Numbered from the stretch's first letter, positions 46,898-55,946 are shown. The stretch: 64,000 bases of DNA from Zoogloea sp. (GCF_030157465.1 NZ_JAOAUU010000174.1:1-64000); one strand, 5' to 3'. Notes: a model not told the origin generated them from the sequence alone. Made by a program: numbers and translations.

Positions 46898-48407
46898 ACG
46901 GGTTTTCCTCAAAAAGGGCTTTGCCGAAGTGGTGGACGCCCTTCTGGCCGACATCGGCTCCGGCATGGGCGGGCGCCTCGCCCTCACCGACGCCAACGAA
47001 GGCAGCGTGGTGCGCACCCTGGCCGAGGCCTTCGCCCGCGAGCTGGCGGTGTGCTACGAGCAGCTCGACTCGGTATATCGCAACGCCTACCTCGACAGCG
47101 CCAGCGGTCCGGCGCTCGACAACGTGGTGGCGCTGCTCGGCATCGAGCGCCAGCGCGGCGGCCACCTCGAGGGCCTGGCCCACTTCAGCCGCGGCCAGCC
47201 CGCCCCCGAGGACATCCACATTCCCCTCGGCACCCTCGTTGCCGGGCGTGATGTGCCGCTCTTTGCCACCTCCGCCAACGCCGTGCTCGACAAGGGCGAG
47301 CGCAGCGTGGCGGTGGGCGTGCGGGCCGTGGAGCCCGGCGGCGCGGCGGTCAAGGCCGGCGCCCTGGCCACCCTGCCGCGGCCCATCGCCGGCATCGACA
47401 GCGTGACCAACCCCGGCGACCTGGTGCTGCGCCAGCGTGAAGAAACCGACGAGGAGCTGCGCGCCCGCGCCCGCCGGCTGGTGCAGTCCTCCAACACCGG
47501 CACCGTGTCGGCGCTGGAGCAGGCCGCCCGCAGCCTCGGCATCAACGAAGTGCAGGTGGTTGAAAACCCGGGCGGGCGGCCCGGCGAGGTGGAAGTGATC
47601 CTGGGCGACCGGGACATTCCGGCCGACCTGCTCGAACAAGTACGGATTCGCCTCGAAGACGTGCGCCCGGCCGGCATCGTGCTGCGCTGCGGCCCGGCCA
47701 CGCCGGTATTCGTGCAGATCACCGCCACCCTCACCCTCAATGCCGCGCTCTCCGAACGCGAACACGCCGACATCGAGAAACACCTCGGCGGCGTGCTGGC
47801 CGATTATTTCGGCAAGCTCAAGGTGGGCGAAGCCGTGCGCGACGCCAAGATCCGCTCGCTGCTGCTGGGCCACGACGCGGTGGTGGGCTGCGAGAAAACC
47901 GGCCAGCGCCCGCTGCTGGAACCCTTTGTATGGAAGGACGGCAGCGGGCTGGAATCGGTGGCCTTCCGCTCACTGCTGGGCAACGGCGACGTGCTGGCCG
48001 GCCCCGGCGAGCGCATCGGCCTGTACGTCGAAGCTCTGCCGCTGCGCCTGAGCCTCGAACCGCCGCAAACCCCGCTGTGGGTGGACACCACCCTCACCCT
48101 CGTTGCCGGCAGCGCCACCAGCGGCCTGCAGGCCCGCATCACCAGCGCCATCAAGGATGTGTTCGACAAGGCCGCCCGCCGCGCCGCGCCAGAAACACCC
48201 GCCGAAATCACCTTTGCCGACGTGCGCGCCGCCGTGACCGGCGTGGTGCCGCAGTCCGCCATCGTGCGCCTGCGGGTCACCGTCACCCACGACCGGGACG
48301 GCCTGGCCGAAGAGCTGGACGGCGATGCCGGCCTGGCCCGGCTGGGCACCCGCGAACAGCCCGTGCAGCGCAACCTCACGCTACACGTGGAGAGCGGCGA
48401 TGGCTGA
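46887..48407 (+). CDS. Baseplate J-like protein
   Basis: A 506-residue baseplate wedge protein of the gpJ family. It has SGMGGRLALTDANEGSVVRT, DSASGPALDNVVALLGIERQ (loss of identity between wedge copies is set at this point), ETDEELRARARRLVQSSNTG and GTVSALEQAARSLGINEVQV, all characteristic. ATG 46887 is preferred over 46881 because GGAGG lies 9 bases before it. The gene overlaps both neighbours (11 bases with gp25, 8 with the gpI-like gene), which indicates tight coupling of the wedge proteins. Confidence 0.93.
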   Translation: MALERVFLKKGFAEVVDALLADIGSGMGGRLALTDANEGSVVRTLAEAFARELAVCYEQLDSVYRNAYLDSASGPALDNVVALLGIERQRGGHLEGLAHFSRGQPAPEDIHIPLGTLVAGRDVPLFATSANAVLDKGERSVAVGVRAVEPGGAAVKAGALATLPRPIAGIDSVTNPGDLVLRQREETDEELRARARRLVQSSNTGTVSALEQAARSLGINEVQVVENPGGRPGEVEVILGDRDIPADLLEQVRIRLEDVRPAGIVLRCGPATPVFVQITATLTLNAALSEREHADIEKHLGGVLADYFGKLKVGEAVRDAKIRSLLLGHDAVVGCEKTGQRPLLEPFVWKDGSGLESVAFRSLLGNGDVLAGPGERIGLYVEALPLRLSLEPPQTPLWVDTTLTLVAGSATSGLQARITSAIKDVFDKAARRAAPETPAEITFADVRAAVTGVVPQSAIVRLRVTVTHDRDGLAEELDGDAGLARLGTREQPVQRNLTLHVESGDG

Positions 48408-50295
48408 CCCGCGCCTGCGCCGCGAGCGCCTGCTCGGCCTGCTGCCGCGCATCTACACCGCGCAGCCCGGCAACAGCGCGGTGGGCGCCATCATCGACAG
48501 CATGGCCGCCGCCCTCTCCCGGCTCGACGACGCGCTGACCCGCGTGCAGTACGACCGCTGGGCCGGCCTCGCCAGCCCGCAGCAGCCCGATCCGGAATCG
48601 CCCAGCGCGCTGGAAGGGCTGGGCCGCTTGCTGCAGGTCGAGCGCCTGCCGCCGCGGGTTCGCCACGCGGGCTACGAGAAAACCGGCACCGGCGAACTGG
48701 ACGTGCGCTTCGATCACACCGCCCCCCTTTCCGACGCCCTGGACGAGCTGATCGGCGCCGAATGGCGGCGCCCCCGCCAGGGCCAGCCCGCCGCCGACCC
48801 TGCCACGCAGCTCAAAGCCCAGTTTCCGGGCCTGAGCTTCCGGCTTGGCGACGACAGCGCTGCCCTCGTCGCCAACCTCCTTGCCGGGCCCGATCCGGAC
48901 ACGCCCCCCGAAGCCGCCCCGGCCGCCCTGGCACGCTTTCAGGCGGTGCTCGACCCGGAACCCGGCGAGATCTTCCGCCAGCGCCTGCAGGTCACCGCGC
49001 GGGTGCGCACCGGAGGCCTCACCACGCCACGGGCGCTGCTCTCGCTGGCCATTGCCGACCTGGGCGCCGAACCCTGCCCACGCCTCCAGCGGCGTCAGGA
49101 CAGCACCTTCGCCCTCGGCATGCCGCCCGGCACCCGCAAACGCTGCGCAGCCTGCGGCGGCAAGGACGCCACCCCCTGCCCCAACCGCAACAAGGCCGTC
49201 GTCGAAGCCTGGCTCACCGAAAACCCCGTACTCGCCGCCCGCCACACCGAACCCGCCCCCCGCCTGCGCCGCGTGTTCAGCGTGGCCAACCCCAGCCTGC
49301 ACCCCGACCGACCGGTGCTCAGCCTCACGGTGCGCGAACAGCCCGCTGCCTACCCCGCCGTGCGCAGCATCGACAGCGGCGAGATCACCCTTTACGCCGG
49401 CACCCTGCGGCCCGACGAAACGCTGGTTCTCTATCCCGCCGTCAGCGCCGCCGACACCGCCCCCTTCGACGGCTTCGACTCGCCCGGCCACCACGCCTGG
49501 CGCGCGGCCCACCCAAACGGGCAGGCGCTGCTGGTCGACCGCAACGGCAACGAACGGGACGTCAGCTCGGCCATCTTCTACCTGTGGGGCAACCGCCTCG
49601 ACGACCCCGACTCCACCTTTGGCGGCATGCGCTGCGGCGTGCTCGAGCAGCGCGTCGTCACCCCGCGCCTGCAAGCGGGCAGCAACAGCTGGATGCTGCT
49701 CACCTTCGCCCAGCCCGACGCGGCCTTTGCCGACAGCACCGAAACCGTGCACAGCTCCCGCTTCGCCGGCAGCGACGACCCGGACGGCACCCGCTTCGCG
49801 CTGCTCGACGGCAGCATCGGCCAGGGCGACTCGCGCTACGCCTCGGTGCTGTTCGAATCCTTCAGCAAGACCGACACCGGCAACACCAGTGAAAGCGACA
49901 CCGCCAACGCGCCCCGCCTGAGCCTGAGCCTCGACTGGATGACCCGGCCGCCCGCCAGCATCCGCCTGCGCGTGCCCAAGAACGAATGGGTGATGGCCGC
50001 CGCAGCCCGTGGCGCCCTGCCGCTGCTACGCGCCGACGTGGCCCGCGCCACGGCTGCCGGCGTGCGCGCGCTGGTGGACTTCCCGGAGCCCACCCGGCGC
50101 GAAGCCGTGGCCCCGGGCGAAGCCTTCGCCGCGGCCACGCATCAAACCTGGCAGGAAGACAACGGCGTCGCCGACAGCCAACTCCAGTTCGGCGTCACCG
50201 CCAGCCAGCAAGAAGAACACATCACGGCAGACGGCCCGTTTTCGCTGCAGGTCGTCTTCGACACCACCCGCCTCGACTGGAGCCACGCCGGATGA
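48400..50295 (+). CDS. Large gpI-like tail protein with a cysteine cluster
   Basis: A 631-residue protein at the position of P2 gpI (after gpJ). The N-terminus (ERLLGLLPRIYTAQPGNSAV, GAIIDSMAAALSRLDDALTR) matches tail protein I-type starts, but the protein is three times the P2 length. Residues of about 249-262 hold RCAACGGKDATPC, a CxxC plus one more cysteine that may bind a metal. The rest is beta-rich (SIDSGEITLYAGTLRPDETL, LQVVFDTTRLDWSHAG), as in carbohydrate-binding or fibre-attachment regions. It ends 44 bases before the next gene. Confidence 0.75.
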   Translation: MADPRLRRERLLGLLPRIYTAQPGNSAVGAIIDSMAAALSRLDDALTRVQYDRWAGLASPQQPDPESPSALEGLGRLLQVERLPPRVRHAGYEKTGTGELDVRFDHTAPLSDALDELIGAEWRRPRQGQPAADPATQLKAQFPGLSFRLGDDSAALVANLLAGPDPDTPPEAAPAALARFQAVLDPEPGEIFRQRLQVTARVRTGGLTTPRALLSLAIADLGAEPCPRLQRRQDSTFALGMPPGTRKRCAACGGKDATPCPNRNKAVVEAWLTENPVLAARHTEPAPRLRRVFSVANPSLHPDRPVLSLTVREQPAAYPAVRSIDSGEITLYAGTLRPDETLVLYPAVSAADTAPFDGFDSPGHHAWRAAHPNGQALLVDRNGNERDVSSAIFYLWGNRLDDPDSTFGGMRCGVLEQRVVTPRLQAGSNSWMLLTFAQPDAAFADSTETVHSSRFAGSDDPDGTRFALLDGSIGQGDSRYASVLFESFSKTDTGNTSESDTANAPRLSLSLDWMTRPPASIRLRVPKNEWVMAAAARGALPLLRADVARATAAGVRALVDFPEPTRREAVAPGEAFAAATHQTWQEDNGVADSQLQFGVTASQQEEHITADGPFSLQVVFDTTRLDWSHAG

Positions 50296-50339
50296 AACCC
50301 ACCCCCACCCCGCCCCAACCCACCGAGGAGTGAACTGAC

Positions 50340-50816
50340 ATGCCGATCAAGGAATGCAACGGCCTCGCCGGACGCCTCTCCATCGAACTGCGCGACCCCG
50401 CCGGACGGGTGGTGGAGCAGCGCCGCATCGACAACCTCATCACCCGGGCCGGCCGCGACCTGCTGGCCCGGCTGTTCACCGGCGCCGCCCAGGGCCCCGA
50501 ACTGCGCATCGCCGTCGGCAGCCAGGGGGGCGAGGTGCAGCCCGGCGACACCACCCTCGGCGCCCAGCTGGACGCCGCACCCGCCACCATTCCGAGCGTT
50601 GCCATTGGCGACTACGAAGGCCAGCCGCGGGTCATCGCCCGCGTCGTTGCCACCCTGCCGCCCACCGGCAGCGCCGACCCCCAGGCCCTCCAGGAGGCCG
50701 GCATCGTGGTCAGCTTGCCGGGCATGGAACCCGTGCTCTACAACCGCGTCACCTTTCCGCTCGTCAATCGGGCCGGAAACCTGGAAATGACGCTCAGCTG
50801 GGAGGTGATCTTCTGA
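50340..50816 (+). CDS. Fibre-adjacent tail protein, unknown
   Basis: A 158-residue beta-rich protein (GRLSIELRDPAGRVVEQRRI, NLITRAGRDLLARLFTG, RIAVGSQGGEVQPGDTTLGA). The pattern of N-x-I-x-x-x-G followed by a GSQGG turn resembles small phage proteins that join fibres to the baseplate, but I cannot name the family. The stop overlaps the first fibre start by one base, which supports a role with the fibre. Confidence 0.7.
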   Translation: MPIKECNGLAGRLSIELRDPAGRVVEQRRIDNLITRAGRDLLARLFTGAAQGPELRIAVGSQGGEVQPGDTTLGAQLDAAPATIPSVAIGDYEGQPRVIARVVATLPPTGSADPQALQEAGIVVSLPGMEPVLYNRVTFPLVNRAGNLEMTLSWEVIF

Positions 50817-52210
50817 TGGCCGATACCCCCGACCCCTACGTCCGGAAGGAACCCGGCGACATCATGCTCGCCGCCGACTGGAACGAAATGCAGGTGCGCG
50901 CCCGCAGCGAACTGCGCGCCCACAACCACAGCGACGACGCCGCCAGCCGGATTCCCCGCGAGGGCATCGCCGACAAGGCCATCGACGGCAGCAAGGTAGA
51001 CCCTGAAAGCAAGCTCACGCTCAAGGGCCTCACCCTTGCCGGCCCCCTCAAGGTGAGCGGCACCAGCCAGCTGGCCGACATCAAGGCCGCGCTGGCCAAT
51101 TTTTCGGGCGCCCGCCTCACCACCACCGGCGACCTGGGCGTGGGCACCGACGCCCCCGAGAACGCCGAAGGCTGGAGCCGCGTGGTGGACGTGCTGGGTG
51201 GCGCCCATGCCAAGCTGTCGGTGCGCGCCGGCGACGTGGATGCGCGGCTGATGGCCCACACCGAGGGCATCTTCGGCTCCGAGCCGGGGATGATCGTCGG
51301 CACCCGAAGCGCCCACCCGCTCACCTTTGTAACCGGTGGCGAGTTGCGCGCACGCCTGTTTTCCGACACGGCCCAGGACGGCTCGCAAACCCCGGTGCTG
51401 GATCTCTTTCCGGCCCACAACCCGCTGCGCCTGTCCTCGGCCTGGACCGGAAAATTCGACACCAGCCCGCGGGGCGCCGAGATCAGCAACGACACCCAGA
51501 CCTACAAAAGCCTGATGCTGGTGGGCAACCGCAGCGCCGGCGCCGAACGGCGCGTATCGGTGTGGGACCGGCTTGACGTGAACGGCAGCATCTTCAGCCA
51601 GGGCATCGACGTCAGCGCAGAGGTCGCCGACCCACTGAAGAGTGACGGCGTCTTCTACCGCTGGAAGGGCCAGGCCTACATCGGCGTGGACGACAACCTG
51701 TATATCCGCGACATCCCCAGCAACAAAGTGCGCATGCACTTCGACACCACCAACGGCATCTTCAAGACCGACATCCTTCGGCTTGGCGACAAGTGGCGGC
51801 TGTCCGGCATTGGCGACCACGAAGCCAACGACGACTGGCTGCGCCTCAAGAACGTTGCCAACAACGCCTACTGGGGCGGCTTCGCTACATCCAAGATGTG
51901 GACGATGCAGGGGCAGTATCAGCAGTCCGACCTGCGCCTGAAAGACAACATCCACGAGATCGGCGACGCCATCGGCAAGCTATGCCGGCTGCGCGGCGTC
52001 AGCTTCGACTGGCGCTCCGGCGAGGGCGGCAAGACCATCGGCCTGATCGCCCAGGACGTCGAGGCCGCGCTGCCCGAAGCCGTGACCGAAGGCCCCGACG
52101 GCTGGAAGGGCATCAACTCGGCCAGCGTCATCGCGCTGCTGGTGCAGGCGGTGAAGGAACAACAAGCCATGATCGACCAACTGCGCGCCGGCCTGCCGGC
52201 CAAGGGCTGA
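50816..52210 (+). CDS. Tail fibre with C-terminal S74 intramolecular chaperone
   Basis: A 464-residue receptor-binding fibre. The N-terminal 65 residues (DPYVRKEPGDIMLAADWNEM, IPREGIADKAIDGSKVDP) are shared with the next gene and should attach to the baseplate. The middle is beta-rich. The C-terminus is a peptidase S74 domain, SDLRLKDNIHEIGDAIGKLC, with the Ser371/Lys376 pair. This domain trims itself off before Ser371 after it has helped the trimer fold. The end (IALLVQAVKEQQAMIDQLRA) is a coiled coil typical of the chaperone. Ser and Lys are both present, so cleavage should work. Confidence 0.88.
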   Translation: MADTPDPYVRKEPGDIMLAADWNEMQVRARSELRAHNHSDDAASRIPREGIADKAIDGSKVDPESKLTLKGLTLAGPLKVSGTSQLADIKAALANFSGARLTTTGDLGVGTDAPENAEGWSRVVDVLGGAHAKLSVRAGDVDARLMAHTEGIFGSEPGMIVGTRSAHPLTFVTGGELRARLFSDTAQDGSQTPVLDLFPAHNPLRLSSAWTGKFDTSPRGAEISNDTQTYKSLMLVGNRSAGAERRVSVWDRLDVNGSIFSQGIDVSAEVADPLKSDGVFYRWKGQAYIGVDDNLYIRDIPSNKVRMHFDTTNGIFKTDILRLGDKWRLSGIGDHEANDDWLRLKNVANNAYWGGFATSKMWTMQGQYQQSDLRLKDNIHEIGDAIGKLCRLRGVSFDWRSGEGGKTIGLIAQDVEAALPEAVTEGPDGWKGINSASVIALLVQAVKEQQAMIDQLRAGLPAKG

Positions 52211-52222
52211 CGGAGCACGACC

Positions 52223-53614
52223 ATGGCCGACCGCCCCGACCCCTACGTCAAACGCAGCGCTGGCGACATCATCCGCGCCGACGACTGGAACGAAGCCCAG
52301 GTGCAAGCCCGCGAAGAGCTCGCCCGCCACGACCACAGCGGCGGCGCACCGGTTCCCCGCGAAGGCATCCGCGAAAAGGCCATCGACGGCAGCCGCATCG
52401 ACCCCGCCGCCAGCGTCACCGTGCAGGCCCTCGACGTGCGTGGCGAACTGAAAGTTAACGCCCGCGTGCTGCTGGCCGAGATCGACGGCATCCTGGCCGG
52501 CATTAAAACGCTGGTCAGCCGCAACGGCGACACCATCCGCGGCAGCCTCGCCATCACCGAACGCCTCGCCGTGGGCAACGACAAGCCCGGCGCCTGCCGC
52601 CTGCAACTGGGCGAGCTGACCGCCCTTGATGCCGGCGCCAAGGGCAACGCCTGGTCCAACCTGGGCTGGAACACCTACTTCGACGGCGCCTGGAAGCGCC
52701 TCGACCCCGCCCGGGCCGGCGTCAACCTGCACATGAGCGCCGACGGGGCGGGCCAGGAGTTCCGCTTCCTGCGCATGGAAGCCGATGGCAGCAGAGCCCA
52801 CAACGTGGTCACGCTGGGCAGCAAGGTCTGCGCCTTCAACGACGCCAGCGTCGGCATCGGCACCGACGCCCCGGCCGGGCGGCTGGACGTGCGCGGCGCC
52901 ATTCACGCCGGCGGCTCCGACCTCTACTTCACCGAAACCACCCACAATCACACCGGCTTCGGCAACACCGCCGGCTACGCCGCAATCGAGAACGACGGCG
53001 GCAACTACAAGGCGCTGATGATCCTCGGCCGCTCCACCGGCGCGCCCCTCAACCGTGTCGTAAAGATGTGGGACAACGTGTTCATCGACGGCAATCTCGG
53101 CACCCACGGCTTCTCGCCAACACCCAAGACCCCCGGCTGGGCCGGCGGCATCCACACCTGGGACGTCGAGGCCGAAGGCACGATCTGGTCGAGGAACGGC
53201 TACCAGAGCGGCAACCGCGACCTGGCCGAAAACTTCGACACCCGTGAAGTGCTGGAAGCCGGCGACGTCGTCAGCCTCGACCCCGACGGCCGCGGCATTC
53301 TGCGCTGCCGGCGCTGCCGCGACCCGCTGGTGCTGGGAGTGATCTCCTCGCAACCGGGCGTGCTGCTGGGCGTCGACCCGGCGCGCCGGGTGCCCCAGCC
53401 CGGCGAATACCCGGTGGCCCTCGCCGGCCGCGTACCCTGCAAGGTGAGCGGCGAAAACGGCCCGATCCGCCGGGGCGACCTGCTCACCGCCGCCACCCCG
53501 CCGGGCCACGCCATGCGCGCCGACGCCAACGCTGCCGGCACCACCATCGGCAAGGCCCTCGAAGATTTCGACGGCCACACCGGCATCATCGACGTCTTCG
53601 TCTTTCTTCGCTGA
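52223..53614 (+). CDS. Second tail fibre, paralogue with a different C-terminal domain
   Basis: A 463-residue fibre whose N-terminus (DPYVKRSAGDIIRADDWNEA, VPREGIREKAIDGSRIDP) copies that of the gene upstream, while the middle and C-terminus differ. The C-terminal 120 residues read DLAENFDTREVLEAGDVVSL, PVALAGRVPCKVSGENGPIR and GDLLTAATPPGHAMRA. This module is common at the ends of bacterial and cyanobacterial surface proteins, with an unclear role. It is not S74. Two fibres with one attachment domain would widen the set of receptors or compete for the same site. Confidence 0.82.
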   Translation: MADRPDPYVKRSAGDIIRADDWNEAQVQAREELARHDHSGGAPVPREGIREKAIDGSRIDPAASVTVQALDVRGELKVNARVLLAEIDGILAGIKTLVSRNGDTIRGSLAITERLAVGNDKPGACRLQLGELTALDAGAKGNAWSNLGWNTYFDGAWKRLDPARAGVNLHMSADGAGQEFRFLRMEADGSRAHNVVTLGSKVCAFNDASVGIGTDAPAGRLDVRGAIHAGGSDLYFTETTHNHTGFGNTAGYAAIENDGGNYKALMILGRSTGAPLNRVVKMWDNVFIDGNLGTHGFSPTPKTPGWAGGIHTWDVEAEGTIWSRNGYQSGNRDLAENFDTREVLEAGDVVSLDPDGRGILRCRRCRDPLVLGVISSQPGVLLGVDPARRVPQPGEYPVALAGRVPCKVSGENGPIRRGDLLTAATPPGHAMRADANAAGTTIGKALEDFDGHTGIIDVFVFLR

Positions 53615-53635
53615 CCGCCACCACCAGGAGCCCCC

Positions 53636-53851
53636 ATGAAATCCCAGATCGAAACCCGTCTGCAGGAACTGCGCACCGAGTACGAAACCGGCGTTGGCGT
53701 GATGAACGACCTGCAAAAAAAGCAGGACGAACTGCGCACCACCCTGATGCGCATCAGCGGCGCCATCCAGGTGCTCGAAGAAGTGCTCGCCGCGGATGCC
53801 CCGCAAGACGACAGCGCCGACCCACCCGGCCCGCGCCTGGTGGCCCGCTGA
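53636..53851 (+). CDS. Small coiled-coil protein downstream of the fibres
   Basis: A 71-residue protein. Residues 1-50 are a charged amphipathic helix with heptads (SQIETRLQELRTEYETGVGV, NDLQKKQDELRTTLMRISGA), followed by a flexible acidic and Pro-rich tail. AGGAG lies 8 bases before the ATG. Small coiled-coil proteins in this position often serve as fibre assembly chaperones, but no family is recognised. Confidence 0.7.
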   Translation: MKSQIETRLQELRTEYETGVGVMNDLQKKQDELRTTLMRISGAIQVLEEVLAADAPQDDSADPPGPRLVAR

Positions 53852-53861
53852 GCCTGCCACC

Positions 53862-55172
53862 GTGGGCGACGCGGCCACCCTCCTCGCCCCCGACGGCAAA
53901 CCCGCCGCAGGGCGCGATTTTGCCGCCGGCAGCGGCCTGGCACTCAGCCTGAACGTGCCGGCCGGGCGCCGCCTGGCCCGCGTCCGCCTGCAACTCGCCG
54001 CCGCCGACGCCAGCGAACTGACGCCCGAATTCCCGGCGCTGGTGGCCGATTCCGGCCCGATGGCGGGCAAGGCCGACGCCCCGTGGCTGTGGGCCGGCGC
54101 CGACTGGGGCCAGACCCGCGCCCTCGTCGGGCTGATCCTCGACGCCTCGCCGCCGACCGCCGGCGCCCTTGTCCCGGCGCGCAAGACCGGCGCCCGCATC
54201 CGCCTGTTCAGCAGCAGCAACTGGCTGCCCCTGGCGCCCCTCGACACCCTGCCCGCCGGCACCGAGCAGCGCTTTCCAGCCCAGTGCGCAGCGCGCCTGA
54301 TGGCCGAGATGCTGATCGAGGGCGATGCCGCGGAAAAACGTACCGGCGTGCTGATTCCCGGCGCCCTCACCGGCCGCCGGATAGGCCTGCGCTTCACCCG
54401 CCAGCCCTGCCTTGTCAGCCTGGCCATCGGCGACGATCCACCCTTCTTCAGCCCCGACGGCCCGCTGCCGGCCGCCGCCCTCGACGTGCCCGGCCTGGCC
54501 CGCGCCGCCAACCGCTACCTGGGCGACCACCCGGACGCCACGGCCGTGCCGCTGCAGCTCCGGGCCGCCAACGCCGAGCTGTTGCGCATCGTGGCCTTCG
54601 AGGCCGAACTGGAAGCGCCGCCCCGGCCCGCCACGCCGCCGGAGCCGCCTGTCGAGCCCGTCGACCAGCCCCGCCAGGGCGAGCACGAACACCTGCCCGC
54701 CGGCCCCGGCGCAAGCCGCATCGCCCGCCTGTGCAGCCCGCAGCATGCGGCCGCAGTGCAACTGGCCGCGCTGCCCAAGAACATCGCGTTATCCAGCGTC
54801 GCGCTGCGCCTGCGCCCCCTCGCGGCGCAGATCGTGGGCCGCCTGAGCATTCACGCCGACAGCAGCGCAGGCCCCGTCGAAACGCCCCTCCTGGCCTGGG
54901 CGCTGGAACTGGCAGGCGCCGCACCCGCGGCCGCATGGTTTCGTGTGCGCCTGCCCGCCCCCCTCAACCTGCCCGCCCGGCCCTGGTGGCTGGTGCTCAC
55001 CGTCACGCAGGGCGAAGCCCTGTGGTACGCCGACGAAAACCGGCCCGATACCGTCACCGGCAGCTTCTTCCGCAAGGCCGGCGGCCCCTGGCTGCCCCTG
55101 GACGAACCCGGCGACATGCCGTGGCTGCAACTTCAGGCCGGCGTGCTGGGCCCCATCACAACAGAAGGCTGA
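53862..55172 (+). CDS. Beta-rich protein at the end of the tail operon, unknown
   Basis: A protein of about 436 residues with no family I recognise. It is rich in Ala, Pro and beta-branched residues (GSGLALSLNVPAGRRLARVR, ARIRLFSSSNWLPLAPLDTL) and has a Pro/Glu linker at about residue 245-265 (PPEPPVEPVDQP). The second half (LAAQIVGRLSIHADSSAGPV, WLVLTVTQGEALWYADENRP) looks like a jelly-roll or fibronectin-like fold. The start is uncertain: GTG 53862 avoids a 56-base overlap, but ATG 53796 is in frame. It may be a surface or receptor-contact component. Confidence 0.65.
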   Translation: MGDAATLLAPDGKPAAGRDFAAGSGLALSLNVPAGRRLARVRLQLAAADASELTPEFPALVADSGPMAGKADAPWLWAGADWGQTRALVGLILDASPPTAGALVPARKTGARIRLFSSSNWLPLAPLDTLPAGTEQRFPAQCAARLMAEMLIEGDAAEKRTGVLIPGALTGRRIGLRFTRQPCLVSLAIGDDPPFFSPDGPLPAAALDVPGLARAANRYLGDHPDATAVPLQLRAANAELLRIVAFEAELEAPPRPATPPEPPVEPVDQPRQGEHEHLPAGPGASRIARLCSPQHAAAVQLAALPKNIALSSVALRLRPLAAQIVGRLSIHADSSAGPVETPLLAWALELAGAAPAAAWFRVRLPAPLNLPARPWWLVLTVTQGEALWYADENRPDTVTGSFFRKAGGPWLPLDEPGDMPWLQLQAGVLGPITTEG

Positions 55173-55175
55173 ACC

Positions 55176-55946
55176 ATGCTCGGCGCCATCGAAAACCTGC
55201 TTTTACCCGCCATTCAGGCCAGCCTCGATGCCGAACAAGACGTGCAGGCCGGCCCCGCCCTGGCGCCACCGGACGGCACCCCAAGCCGGCTGGCCGTGTG
55301 CGCCCTGCGCCTCGACTGCGAGCACAGCGAAGGGGACGCCCCCGGCCGCGAACCGGCTTTCTCTGGCTGGCAGGGAGTGCTCAAGGCCGCGTCCGGCAAA
55401 CCCCTCAACTTTCCGCTGCCCGCCGCCGCAGTGGGCGAGCTGGTCGAAGTCCACTGCCCGCCCGGCCACATCCTCGCCCGCGGTGACGCCTGGCTGCTGG
55501 ACGAGCGCACGCTGCGCCTGTTTCGCACGCCCGCCGGCCCGGTCTTCGCCCGCACCCGCGGCCCCCACTGCGCCGGCTACCGCGAACGCTCCCACGGACG
55601 GGTCGAACTCGAACTGCGCGCCTGGGCCAGGGATCCGGCCAGCGTGGATGCCCTGCTCGCCCGCAGCCTCGCCGCGGTGCTGACGTGCTTCGAACAACTC
55701 AACGTGATCGATCTCACCGGCGCACCGCCAGGCCTTGCCCTGCGCCTGGCGAGGCCGCGCGTCGGGCTTGCCGGCATTGCGCGCAGCCTCGACCCGGCCG
55801 CGCCCGGCTGGCAGCTCGGCGTGGCCCAATGCCTGATCCACGGCGAACTGGAACTGGCCCTGACCCTCGGCACCGCCGAACCGGAAGACCTGATCCGCGA
55901 CCTCAGCATCACGCTGCACCCTTCCGGCAAACCCGCGCCGGCATAA
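55176..55946 (+). CDS. Last tail-operon protein, possible tail terminator
   Basis: A 256-residue protein. The N-terminus (MLGAIENLLLPAIQASLDAE) resembles the opening helix of DUF4255/tail-terminator proteins, and the position at the end of the cluster matches the cap gene (Afp16-like) of extracellular injection systems. The match is weak and the rest (VEVHCPPGHILARGDAWLLD, CFEQLNVIDLTGAPPGLALR) is not decisive. It starts 3 bases after the previous stop and is followed by a strong terminator, so it closes the operon. Confidence 0.6.
   Translation: MLGAIENLLLPAIQASLDAEQDVQAGPALAPPDGTPSRLAVCALRLDCEHSEGDAPGREPAFSGWQGVLKAASGKPLNFPLPAAAVGELVEVHCPPGHILARGDAWLLDERTLRLFRTPAGPVFARTRGPHCAGYRERSHGRVELELRAWARDPASVDALLARSLAAVLTCFEQLNVIDLTGAPPGLALRLARPRVGLAGIARSLDPAAPGWQLGVAQCLIHGELELALTLGTAEPEDLIRDLSITLHPSGKPAPA

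Noticed and set aside
50292-50333. 13-codon frame (MKPTPTPPQPTEE) between the gpI-like gene and the next
   Set aside because: Too short, proline-only composition, no sign of selection; treated as spacer although it overlaps the upstream stop.
37521-55946. A full prophage
   Set aside because: No head, packaging, lysis, integration or repressor genes and no att-like direct repeats around the cluster.
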